A DNA stretch of 64,000 nt from Sceloporus undulatus (lineage: Eukaryota; Chordata; Lepidosauria; Squamata; Phrynosomatidae): contig NC_056523.1 of NCBI RefSeq assembly GCF_019175285.1, positions 188,404,755-188,468,754 of the forward strand, in the 5' to 3' direction. A program made the translations under genes and the position numbers. The stretch's first letter is position 1. Every line of letters starts with the position of its first letter. A model generated the notes under the pieces. The model searched no databases. It was not told the origin of the DNA and worked only from the letters and a program-made list of their open reading frames with translations. This document shows positions 35,701 through 47,700 of the stretch, piece by piece.

Positions 35701-38700
35701 TGCATAAAGTTATCCTTGGTGTATTAAAAGTATGGTTCAGTCAGGCAACAGTTACAAACTTAATCCTCCTCCCAGGTGTTTTTTTTTTAAGTTACTTTTG
35801 TTACAAATGGAGGTAGAAGGTCCTGAGCTGTGATGAAGCTCTGGTTTGCAAGTTTATCAAGAGCTGGAAAAAACAATCAAAATAAAATAAAACCTCAGCA
35901 TTGGTGAAACAGAGAAAATAATTGTGTCTCCTCCAGTCTTCCGAAATGTCAACCAGACATAAATAATTTATTTCCATAAAAAGAACTGAGAAAATAATAC
36001 CAAGATAGTATCTGCCATGATCAGATACTGTAAACTGTCTTACATAAAAGTCATCCTATTGAATAGTTTGGAAATAGTTTTGGAGGAGTAAAATATGCAT
36101 ACACTCTTTCTGTTCATAATTCCAAAATAAAATATTCCAAAATCCACTTTTTTCATTTTTTTTCCACTTTTAAATTTTTGCAAAAAACCCAAAACTTTAA
36201 CTAAAAAGGAGAGAAAATTGGTTTTGTTTTTGTTTTTTGCTGGTCACATCTCTACTTCTAGGCTTTGGCTAAATCCCCCAGCCATGCCAGCTGGCAGTTC
36301 TGGGAGCTATAGTACAGCCTAGGAATTTTTCAGGCATACAGCTCTCATGATATACTGTGCCTGGAGTGATGCTGATCTCTACTGAGGTGCTGTCTCACCA
36401 TTCAAACATAGTTAATTTGATGTGAAGCCACTACACCATTGCCTTTCCCTACAGCACTATGGTGTCATGCTTGCCCTTGTCAAGGGAAAGTGTTTCCACT
36501 GTGTCCTCTGGGCAGTTTGGGGAGCCGGAGAAGGAGCAGCCATACATTTGTGCAAGAGAGGAATGGCTGAATGGCATTGAATGATTCTGAGAGATTAACA
36601 GCAAACTTGTAGTTTCCACTCACCAGATTAGTCCTGACTTCATCCCTCCTGAACAAGGAGACAAGGATTGGGTAAAGCTGAGCTAATTTACCACAGGCAG
36701 AACAAACAAAAAAAAAAAACCCACACATCAAAACAGCCACGATTCAGGAACAGAATCCAGCTTCCTAGTACTGTCACGCACACATTTAATCCAATTGACA
36801 CTTCCCCTAAAGCCTGAGCATGCATCCCATAGTATCCATGACCATACAGTGATGTAATGTTGGTTAAAACCCATTACTGTGGTCTCCGAACTAGGTGACT
36901 TGCAGTTCTATATCCAAAAAATATCCAGGCAAATTGGGAGTGAGTTATGCATAATTTACTCTTAGGTTTTTACTGCCTTCCAGCATTCTGCTTCTACTAA
37001 GTGTTGAGAAAAGCAAGGAGTTAGGCAGGGAACTGAACTCCCATCTCTTAACTAGTCCAGAAAGCCAGTGTGCTACAATGATTGTAATGTTAGAATGAGA
37101 CTTGGGAAATAAGTGTTTCAAGTCCTTGTTAAATTTCTTGTATGTCCTTGGAGCAGTCATACTCCCTGGCCTACCTCACAAGGTTGTCACTTTGATTATT
37201 AAATGGGGGGAAAGAGTGCTCCATGCAACAGATAGAGCTCATCAAAGGAGAGGTGTAATAGAAATGTAAACCTCCTGGGCTTATGATGTAGCATGTTAAA
37301 TGAATTGCCAGTGCTGTGGATTTTTAAAAAATGTAAATCTAGATGGGACTCCATTTTGAATGAACACCATGTTCTGTGAGGACAGGAGATCTATAACTCT
37401 TATTCTTCCAAAATGCTGGTAAAAAAAATCCCTATTTCACAGTACAAGAACAATGGAAAGAAAACCCTGGCTGTTGCCAAGTCGAAAAATTGCAGTGTGG
37501 GGAGAAAAAGGTTAAACGCTCCCCTCCCAGACTAAAGTCTTCATTCAGAATCAAGCCCCTACTTTTACTGCAGGCAACACATGTGTCTCTGACATATCTC
37601 TGGCTTTCAAGTCTTTGTTGGGTGATGCCCAAGCATTTTACACACATTTTTATGCCATATGGGCTGGAACAGGGATGGGAATCATGCCACCTTCCAGATG
37701 TTGTACTGCAGTTCTCTTAGCCAGCATGTACGATTATGTGAAATGCTGGGAGATGCAGTCCAAACACATCTAGAAGGTCATATTCCCTCCCACCCACCCA
37801 CTGCTACCAAGAAACGTCTTGTTTCTTGTTCTGAAATGCTCATCTTCCAGCAAAGTGGAGCATGGGTACAGAAAGAGTAATGCAATTGCTGTCTGGGGGC
37901 CTCAGAATATTTAATTCTGCATTTCTCACCTTGTAGTCTGTGCCTGCATGGTGTTGCTACACATAGAGCTCTGTCTACAAATGAATTGGCTTTTGCCAAC
38001 TACTGTAGTAATTTAAAAAGTTAGGAGAAAATGAGCATCCCGGCTGTGCAGAAATGCCTCAGCAAGGTTGTTTTATTGGAGCAAAAATTGTTTAATGGTT
38101 CGAATCCTTTGGAATTCCAGCTGAGGGTGTTAACTGCTTATGCGGAGAACGGAAGATAGCTACATGGAACATATTTTGTGCTGTAAAATTACAGCCTTTG
38201 TTCATTGTGAGGTTGCTGATGTTTTCACATTAAAGTAATGTGAGTAGCCCATGTTAGTTGGTTGGTGAGACATGGGATGGGCAGCTTCTGACTCTCTGGA
38301 GGTTGTTGTACTATAACGCCCATTACCCTTCACTATTGGCTAGGCTGGCTAGGACTAATGGGAACTGTGGTTCTACATCATATGAAGGGCTCCATGTTGG
38401 CAGTCCCTGATGTAAATGATGAGTTTGCTGACCTAGTCGAGAGCCTTTGTCAATCTAAAATCTAAATAGAGTCCTGTAGCACCTTCAGCACTTAAAAGAA
38501 CCATGTTTCGTGATCTGATATAAATGAAAAGGCTAAAATGCCAAGTCACTTTCTCAATGGATTGGTAGCATCTGTAATATCCTACTAATGCAAACATTAA
38601 CTGAATGAGTAAGGGCTTCTAGAGGTAACCAACACCATTCCAAATTCTACATGATGCAGTAGAAGTTTATTAGTTACACAAATTTTAAAGATACACTATT

Positions 38701-41700
38701 ATTTACAACAACAAATGGCAAGAAAATGTCATTCCATCAGATGGAGATTTTTTTAGCTGGGTACCCAGGAAACACAAACTCAATACTTCTAATTGTCCTG
38801 GATCTCAAATGCATTGTTTTCTGGTTATGCGTTTCTGTAAAATCATTAAAATGCTAATTTTGAAAAAAAAAGTCTGTCAGGTTTCATGTGGCATACGGTT
38901 TTGTGGACTGCAGTGCACATTTGCTCAGAGGCAGTTAATCCAAATGCAGTAAGATTCTGTCTCTGATCTTATGCCAAATTAAACTTGTTAGGCTTTAAGA
39001 TCCCACAAGGCTCCTTGGTTTTGTTTTTTTGCTGCAACAAATGCATCACAACTACACCCACTGAAGTTTTTGGCAGACACAGATTTACATGCCATCCATT
39101 ACTGAAGCAGCTGGTGGATTTCAGGATTGTAAGATCTGCTTTGTTTGTTTACTAGAGGCTCTTCACTTAATAAATAGGGAGAGCAAAAAGAATATTTTCC
39201 TCATCTTCTAAATTATATTTACATGGCTGAGCTTGGTGAACTTGAGCAAGTCACACTTTATCAGCCTCAGAGGATGGCAATGGCAAACACCCTTTGAGAA
39301 AATAAACCCCATGCCAAGAACCCCCCATGATAGGTCAGCCTTAGGGTCACCATAAATTGGAAATTACTTGAAGGTACACAACAACTATTACAGTGGGGAC
39401 TTGTTATCCCTGGGCTTGCCATCTATGGATTTAAGCATCCGTGGATAGCAATCCCCGTTGTCAGCAATGGCAGTGCATGCACGCAACCACTAGTGCAGCT
39501 GTGTGCATGTCACACCACCATTAGGGACAACTTGACTTGAGGTCCCACATTTTTTCATATAGGTGTGTTGGGGGGTCCAGAATGGATCCCATGTGGATAC
39601 GAAGGTCTGATTGTATTTAATCAAATCCTTGCTTATTGACTGTAGTTTACCCTACTGTCTTTCTGCCCCCTGCGTTATTTTATAAATCCAAGTAAATGTG
39701 ATTTGAGTCTAGCAAGGAACTGGTACTGAGGTCCTGATAGCTGCAATTTGGGCGGAGGTGGGTTAAGAAATGGTGAAGGGTTTAGTGACTGACTAGACAT
39801 GAGAGCTAAACAGAACCTCCATATTCAACGGCAGTACACCTTGGGACACCAGCCACCCAGAGCAAGAAATAAAGAGGGTAGTTGCCTTAAGCCCAGCATG
39901 TGAGCTTCTTATAATCTTCTGGCTGACAATTGACGAACACAGATGGCTGCACAAGGTAGATTTAAGGGCAATTCCTATTGGGTGCTCTTATTTTTATCTA
40001 TGATCTAAGGGCAATTCTTAATGGGTACCCAAAAGCCAAATGTCCTCATAGCCCAGATCACAGCTCCCAGAATCTCTTAGGCAGCCTGCTAGCTAATGGA
40101 TTCTGAGAGTTATGAAGTCTGGATCTTTGGCAAACTTCAGAGATTGATTGGAGAAGCTTGTTCTTAATAACCACACTTCTAAATTTTCCTGGCTTGTACC
40201 AGAGACCCCATCTAGGTTGCTATTTCTTTTGTACTGAGAAGCTGACAATCTTAGAGGATATGTTTCTTCCCAACACTCCCCTGCCCTTCATCCCACCTCG
40301 TCTTTTTCTATCTGGTTACCACTGTAGGATTTCAAATTGCCTGTTGACTTATAATTTTCACAGGGTTTTTTTTAAGGCAAGGAATATTCAAGGGATGATT
40401 TGCCATTTTTTTCCTCTGAAAAATATAGCCTACAGTACCTGGTCTTCATTGACAGTCTCCCATCCAAGTACTAACCAGGGCTGAGTCTACTTAATTTCCA
40501 AGAACAGACAGGATCTGGTACCTTTAGGGTATTTAAGCCTCAAGTCATGTAGACAGAACAGAAATTGTTCAGGGGGAGGACAAATTGCAGCAAAGGGGAT
40601 CCTCAGCAGCAAGAGTTGCATTCCAAAGCTTTTACCACAACCAAATCGATGCACAGATTGGAAATTGTGTGATTGTCTCTCTAAGGGAGAATGGCCCTCA
40701 GATAATGCAGTTGCACATCTGATAAATCATGTGGGAAGACAGTGACCTAAGGTCCCCAGTCCCACCTCCTCCATTGTAATTTCTGCTTTTCCTCTATACA
40801 GTATTTGCTTAGAGCAGGGTTCTTGAAAGTTGGCTGAGACATTAAATCATCAGTCCCTTTGGCAAAGCCTCTACAATCAAGCTGCAGCTCAATTAAAACC
40901 ATCTTGATTGCCATCACTTTATGAGAGCAACTGATTAACACAATCAGTCTCTTTTTAGAGAATTAGGATTCTTTTTTGCTGATGACCTCCTCCTGTGATG
41001 ATATAAAATTATGCTCATAAAATCCTTACAACCCTGCCTTATTCTACGTTTCCCTTTTTTTCTGAAGATGCTGAATGGGATATTGCAGCCTTCCATGTTG
41101 GGACTATATCTCCCATCACTCCTGTCCATTAATCACTATGTTCTGGCGGGGGCTGTTGAGAGTTGTAGGTGAAAACTTTTGGAGGACACCAGGTGGGGGA
41201 AAGATAACATCCTAGGATCTTGTTCTTACTTGAGCATCACTGCCAACAGATTTGTACTAACTGGAACACAGAGCAGAGCTTGCAAAAGTTACTTTTTGGA
41301 CCACACCGCTCCCAGACTATGTTAGCTGAGGGAGTTGGTAGTTCTAATCCAGAAAGGTACATTTTCTAATCTCTGCCAATAGAGGCATGCATGCATTTTG
41401 GAACTCGAACAAGGAGATAGTGGAATAGATAGGGAGTTCTTAAAAACTATGCATCTGATTGTGTGGCATGGAGGAAAAATACGTATCTGTTCCATGACCA
41501 AATACAAGAAAAGAGAGAGCTTGGCATATGGTTGTCCTTTAAAAGCAAAACAACACAGCTCAGCAATATTAATTACTTACATTTTACACTGAGAAAAAGT
41601 AAAACTGCAACTTTGTTTTGCTACAGAATAAGTCAACTTCTCATGTGTCTAATCAGATGCTTTTGGGAGCTGACAAGTAAGGCATGAAGACAATGGCCTT

Positions 41701-44700
41701 CCCTTAAACCAGGGATGAGCAATTGCAGAAAGTTTGTGGGCTGTCTTAGGCCTGTTACAGACAGCCAAAATAAAGCTGCTTCGAGTCACAGTGGAGGTAT
41801 GGTGATTCAATGATGCATGAGTCCTAAGAGTCCAGAAGTCACACCAAAGCCACACTCCAGCCCTAAGGATTGGAGCGTGGCTTTGGTGTGGCTCCTAGAG
41901 TCTTAGGACGCATGCATCATTGAAACACCATACCTCCACTGTGACTCGAAGCAGCTTTATTTTGGCTGTCTGTAACAGGCCTATGTCCCCCAAGAGACCT
42001 TGGAGGGTCATCCCTGCCATACCCACTCCTGCAAAAACAACACAACTTTCTTGCTCTTAAATACCCTCTAGGGACAAGGGGACAGTTTCACTATGTTATG
42101 GGGTCTTCAGCCCAAGAGAAACCCTCTTATTTTTAACTGGGTGGATCTGAAATATGGTAAAAAAAAAATCCTCCCACACTCCCTAGATGGCATTTTGGAG
42201 CAAAAAAACAGTTTTGAAAACTTTTGCAAATGAATTTGTAACAATTTTGCAGATTTTTTTTTAACCTCAGTCAGTTTCCAAATGTGGTGCTCAGAAGGCC
42301 TTTTAGGGCATTTTTCACCACCACCACCACGCCATTAAAAAAAAAATTAATTGTGCCCAAAAAACAATAATCACTACCACTTACAACCCACAAGGCCCAT
42401 TTTTGTCCTCAGAGTATCTGGTACTCAGGTTTACTTCTATGTAGGTAGGTTCTATTTAATTTAATATTCAATGATTGCTGCAAAAAGTCACCGATTATCC
42501 ATCTATGTAATAATCCATGATCATCTGTTAATGTGCCTAAATTGTTTGAAAAGTAGCCCAAGTGAGTAACTATGAGTTAATTTGACAATTTTACTATTAT
42601 ATTCTTGTATTTAGTTTCTCAAATAGAAAATGTCAGATCTTGATGGATAGAAACCTGTCCTTCTGCATGACGTCCTTTATAGGTACCGGTAATCATTCTG
42701 TCTATTTGTGTGAGAAAAAGAAACAGAGATGGGAATCACACTTTAGATTTGAAAGAGAAGTCTGAGAATGTAGCAGTTCTAATCTGTCCCTCAGAGCAAC
42801 TGTTAGCCCCAAGATTCCCCAAGTGCAAGATGCTGAATCTGGTCTGTCTGGTTGCAATGACTTGCAGCTGTTCATTTTAGGAGAGCATTTCCTTCTGGGT
42901 GGGCTTGTTGCGTCGTGGTTTTGCTGGTCTTGGCTTAGCTGTAGTGGCTTATTTCATCTGGACCTACAAGGACCCAGCCAAACAGAGCCAGCAGGTGCTC
43001 CAAAGCCTACAGGAGACTCGGACAGAGATTCAGCGGCTTCTGCAAGAAACAGGTAAGAGGGTGAAGGAAGGTGTGTGTGTGTGTTGGGCTTTAGGAGGAA
43101 GGTCACCTGCTCTCTCCAAGGAGGTCTCTCCCCAGGATCACCTAAGAGGGAAGGCACAAAGAAGTTGTCTCGTGCATTTTTGTACTTCTAGATAGGAGGA
43201 AGCTCCTAAAGCAGTGGCTCCCAACCTGTGGGTCGGGACCCCTTTGGGGGTCGAACGACCCTTTCACAGGGGTCACCTAAGACCATCGGAAAACGCATAT
43301 TTGCATGTAGCAATGAAAATAATTGTATTGTTGGGGGTCGCCACAACATGAGGAACTATATTAAAGGGTTACAGCATTAGAAAGGTTGGGAACCACTGTC
43401 CTAAAGGGCACAGTTTGGAAGCAGAAGGAGCAAAACAATTTTCAGGTAGTACAGTGGGTGATGCCCTCTGAAATCTTCTGGGGGTCCACTGGTCCCTTCT
43501 AATCCCTCAGAGTTGCCCATCCCTATCTGAGAAGTGGGGTCCCAATCCCAGTTCAGATATGAAGCCCTACAGGAAAAGAGATCCCACCACAACATTAGGA
43601 AGAACATCCTGACATTAAGAGCTGTTTGACACACTCCCTCAGGGAGTAGTGGAGTCTCCTTCCTTGGAGGTCCATAAGCAGAGGCTGGATGGCCCTCTGA
43701 CGGGGATGCTTTGATTGTGATATTCTGCATGGCAGAATAGGGTTGGACTGGATGGCCCTTGAGGTCTCTTCCAACTCTTATGAGTCTATGATTCCAGAAG
43801 CTGATAGTGGGATTAGGCAGAACAGCCCAAATGAGGGAGGGAGGGAGAGCAAATGTGAGATTTCAGGCTATTTATTCTGCTCCTTCTCAAAGAGTCTGGG
43901 CTGTTCTCACAAGACTGATTTGCATGTGAAGAAGTGAGCTTGTAGCCCATGGAAGCTTATGCTAAAATAAATATATCAGACTAAAAGGTGCCCCAAGCCT
44001 TTCCCCTTTCCCTTTAATACTGAAACAAGCACAGCTCTCTCTTTGGAAACTGCAGGTTTTAAAAGGGAACCTAAATACATAATTTAAAACTGCTCACCTG
44101 GAGATGTCTGAGAAACCAAATGCTGCAGTTGCCTAGCAACTGTCACACAGAATCTCTTCCATCCCTTCCCAAACTTTCCTTTTTCCTCAGAAGAAGAGCT
44201 GAGTCAGGGCTTAGGTGAGGTTTCTGGGAACTCCTCTGCCCCTTTGACTGTGAGCCCAGGTAGGAGACATCCCTGATGGGTGAGCTAGATTAATTATGGT
44301 TGTACAGCCCATTGTCTCAGAATATAACATTAAAGGTAGGTCTTCTGGATTGTTAAGCCTCTAGTCCAGGGCTGGGCAGCTTTGGAAGGCTAGATGGCTA
44401 CATATTAGCCCTCCAGGAGACCTTGGAAGGCCACATCTGCTCCTAGGGGGAAAGTACCCCCAAACACCCTCTATGGGACATATTTTGGGGCAAAACATGC
44501 TCTTCGAAAAATGTTGTACAATTTTATTTTTACTCCTGGAGGACAGGGGTCTTCAAACATATGGAAATGTGCTCTACATCATCTAGAGATCATTTTTGGC
44601 CATTTTTGGCGGAAAAATTACCCCTGGGAATTCTGCAGGCCACACTTTGTTCATCTCTGTTCTAGTCTTTGGGCTTTATTAAAGGTGTGTAGTGTGGGGA

Positions 44701-47700
44701 TGTGGTGGCTTAGGAGTTAAGATGCCAATTCTGATGATCGGAAGATCAGAAGGTTGGCAGTTTGAGGCCCAAGTGCTGCGTGATGGGGTGAGCTTCCGTC
44801 ACTAGCCCCAGCTTCTGCCAAGCTAGTAGCTCAAAAGCATGCAAATGCAAGTAGATAAATAGATACCACTTAAGTGGGAAAGTAACAGCGTTCGGTGCAG
44901 TCATGCTGGCCACATGACCACCAGCTGGCTCTTCGACTTAAAAATGGAGATGAGCACCACCCCTTACAGTCGGTTACAACTAGGCATTCATGTCAAGGGA
45001 CTACCTTTACCTTTTAGTGTCTCTATCTGTTCTCTTTTTCCTTCTAGAAAGGCTGCTGCCTAATAAACCAGAACTCCTCCTCCAAGAATCTGTCCTCCTA
45101 AGTGCAGAGGATGAGGCCTTCTTCATGGACTCTGGATTCCCAGAGCAGCTTTCCTCTTCAGAGTGCAGAGATGAAAGACAAGGTAAACAAACAGAAGACA
45201 GAAGCAGGCGAAATTTGTGCTATATTGGGGGTGTAGGAAAGTATTTAGAAGACTGGCTTAGGAGCAGGGAAACTTTATATTAAAATCCTGGCTCCACTAT
45301 GGACTTACTTGGTGGGCTTGGGCAAAGGTCACCCTAATCTACCAGCTAGGTTGACCTGAAGATATGATGCCATTCTGAACTCTTTGAAAGAACAAACCAT
45401 AAGTGTTGCAATACTGAAAACTGACTCTTACAATTGCTGTGTTTTCTGGATGTATGTAATCTGCCCCAGTTGCCCTGACATGGGTTGTTTCCACTGAAGG
45501 AAGGAATTGTAGTGTTGGAAGGGGCTTCAAGTGCCATCTGATCCAACTCCCTTCCAACTAAAGCACTCCTGAGACATGACCATCCAAGTGAAGATCATGG
45601 TTTCAAATACCATTCAAATCACTGTTAATTTCCTAAAGCACATGTACTAGAATCAGGATACCTGAAGGGACTTTATTTCTCTATATACATTTCTAGAATA
45701 TTATGCTCTAGCTGCAATGCAAGGCATTAGATGGAGGAAAGAGCTAACACTCTTGAATGGAGAAGACAAGACCTTTTTAGTTCTGGCACCTTTTTTGTGG
45801 AAGTCTCCTACTCAGAATGCTTATTTGCTCAATTCTATCAGTTTTGGACAATAGTAAAGATGATGATACTCAGAAGGCTTTTTCTTTGCCTGGCAACTAC
45901 AGTCAGCCCTTTGTATTCATGGATTCTTGATCCACAAATTGAAGCATCCATGACTTGAAAATATTTTTAAAAAGAATAAATCCAAATAGCAAGACTTAAT
46001 GTTGCCATTTTCTATAAGGGGCACCATTTACTGTGCCATTTTATTTAATGAGACTTGAGCATCCATGGATTTTGGTATCCACAGGGAGTCCTGGAACTAA
46101 ACCACAGCTTATAACAAGGGCCCACTATATTAAGTATCTTGTTGTTTCTGATCTGATTCAGTGGATTTATTTATCTTAATTTTTGGCATTTTTTATGTTT
46201 TATTTCCCCACCACCAGGACAACTCATATTGAGGCTACCTGGACATATTTGCAAGATGCTTGCTATAAATGCAGTTTCTGTGGAACAGACCTAAATTATC
46301 TGAGGGAGCTGGGAGTGCAGGTTAGCATGATTCATTGGAGGAAAGAGCTGATGCCCTTGCATTGAAGGTCCCTTCTGAAGCAACTAACAGACCAGGTGTT
46401 TCCCCCCTAGGGCACAAAACATGGACTAGCCCCATGCAGAGGGGACGCTCACCTTCCCGCCTACACCGCTCAATATCCCGTCAACGAAGTCTGACCAAGA
46501 CCAGCAGCCCCAAACGGAGAGGGCGATCCCCTTCCCGTAAGTGTCGTTCACCTTCCCGCCAGCGCAGTCGGACCAGAAGCATTGCTGCTCAAAGGCTGGA
46601 AATCCCTGTTCCACTGGAAGGGGTGAGTCCATTTCTGTGTACTACAGTATGGAGGTTAATTTTAAGGGGGAGGCAACTGTACTCAGAGGATATGTGCAAC
46701 ACTGACAATATGAAGGGTCCTCCAGGGACATGGGGAGTTGGTCTTGGAGGACACATTCCCATTGATCCCAGTTCTCCCTTTCATTGGATCTATTTACACA
46801 TGCCAGTTTGATCCTGCTTTAACTGCCATGGATGCATCCTATGGTATCTTGGGATTTATAGTTTGGTGAAGCACTTAGAATTCTCTAGTTTATTTCCTTG
46901 AAGACTAGGATTACAATTCAGGCAGAAAATTCTACATATCTAATGAAACTATACATCCCAGGATTCCATAAAATAAGGGCAGGGAAATTATAGTAGTATC
47001 CAACTGCTACAATTATACTGTGCATAATTACACCCACTGGAAATCCTTGCTTAATAATACTTTAGTTTGTCTTAAACTGGAAGAGGACCAAAACCTACTT
47101 CAGTGGCGCACCTTTAAGGTAATCAGGCTATGTTCTTTCTATTTCTTTTTTCCTTTAGTAACTTCAATAAGCTTTAAATTGTTTGCATCATTTATCTAGA
47201 ATTTGCTGGTTTGAAGTAACACAGTTATGGAAGGCAGAAAACCTGCCCCACCCCCTATTACTTGGAAATCTTATTCTGGCATGCATTACCTCATGTACTT
47301 CCAACCACAGGGATTTAGAATCATGAAATAAAAGGCAACGTTTTGCAGTAAATTTGTGGAGTCATCCTAGCTTTGCTTTCATCCTGCTACTGTACTGCAA
47401 AAATCAGTAACAGAGGAAACAAATTTCTCACAGGTCCTCAGCCTTCAAATGTTGGGTTTAGAATGAAGCACCTAGATTTATACACAGTGCAATAAAATAA
47501 AAAGTAGAATCCAAACCCACCTTTTTCTGAACAGAATATATTTGTATATTAGAGCTCAAGAGCTTTGTTTTTGAGAGAAGGGCTTTTGAAGGTGTCTCAA
47601 AGTACATGTATTCTCATACCCCTGGGAAAGGAAGCTAATCTACGGCTTTGCTGCAGTCCTACTGCAAATGGAGGAGTGTGGCTTTAGCTTGGACTCCAGT

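Larger units (their letters stand above)
35560..42880 (+). other. bmb: bmb intron 5, main part
   Basis: The 7.7-kb intron holds MITE relics (37670-37790, 38275-38400), a SINE with an adjoining Tigger (39225-39613), a 5S-derived SINE (40328-40545) and a Harbinger-like MITE inside a larger hAT relic (41710-42300). Stretches 35640-37660 and 38500-39220 show nothing recognisable. Confidence 0.5.

Noticed and set aside
40328-40545. 5S rRNA gene or pseudogene
   Set aside because: The 5S-like part is fused to a SINE body shared with other copies.
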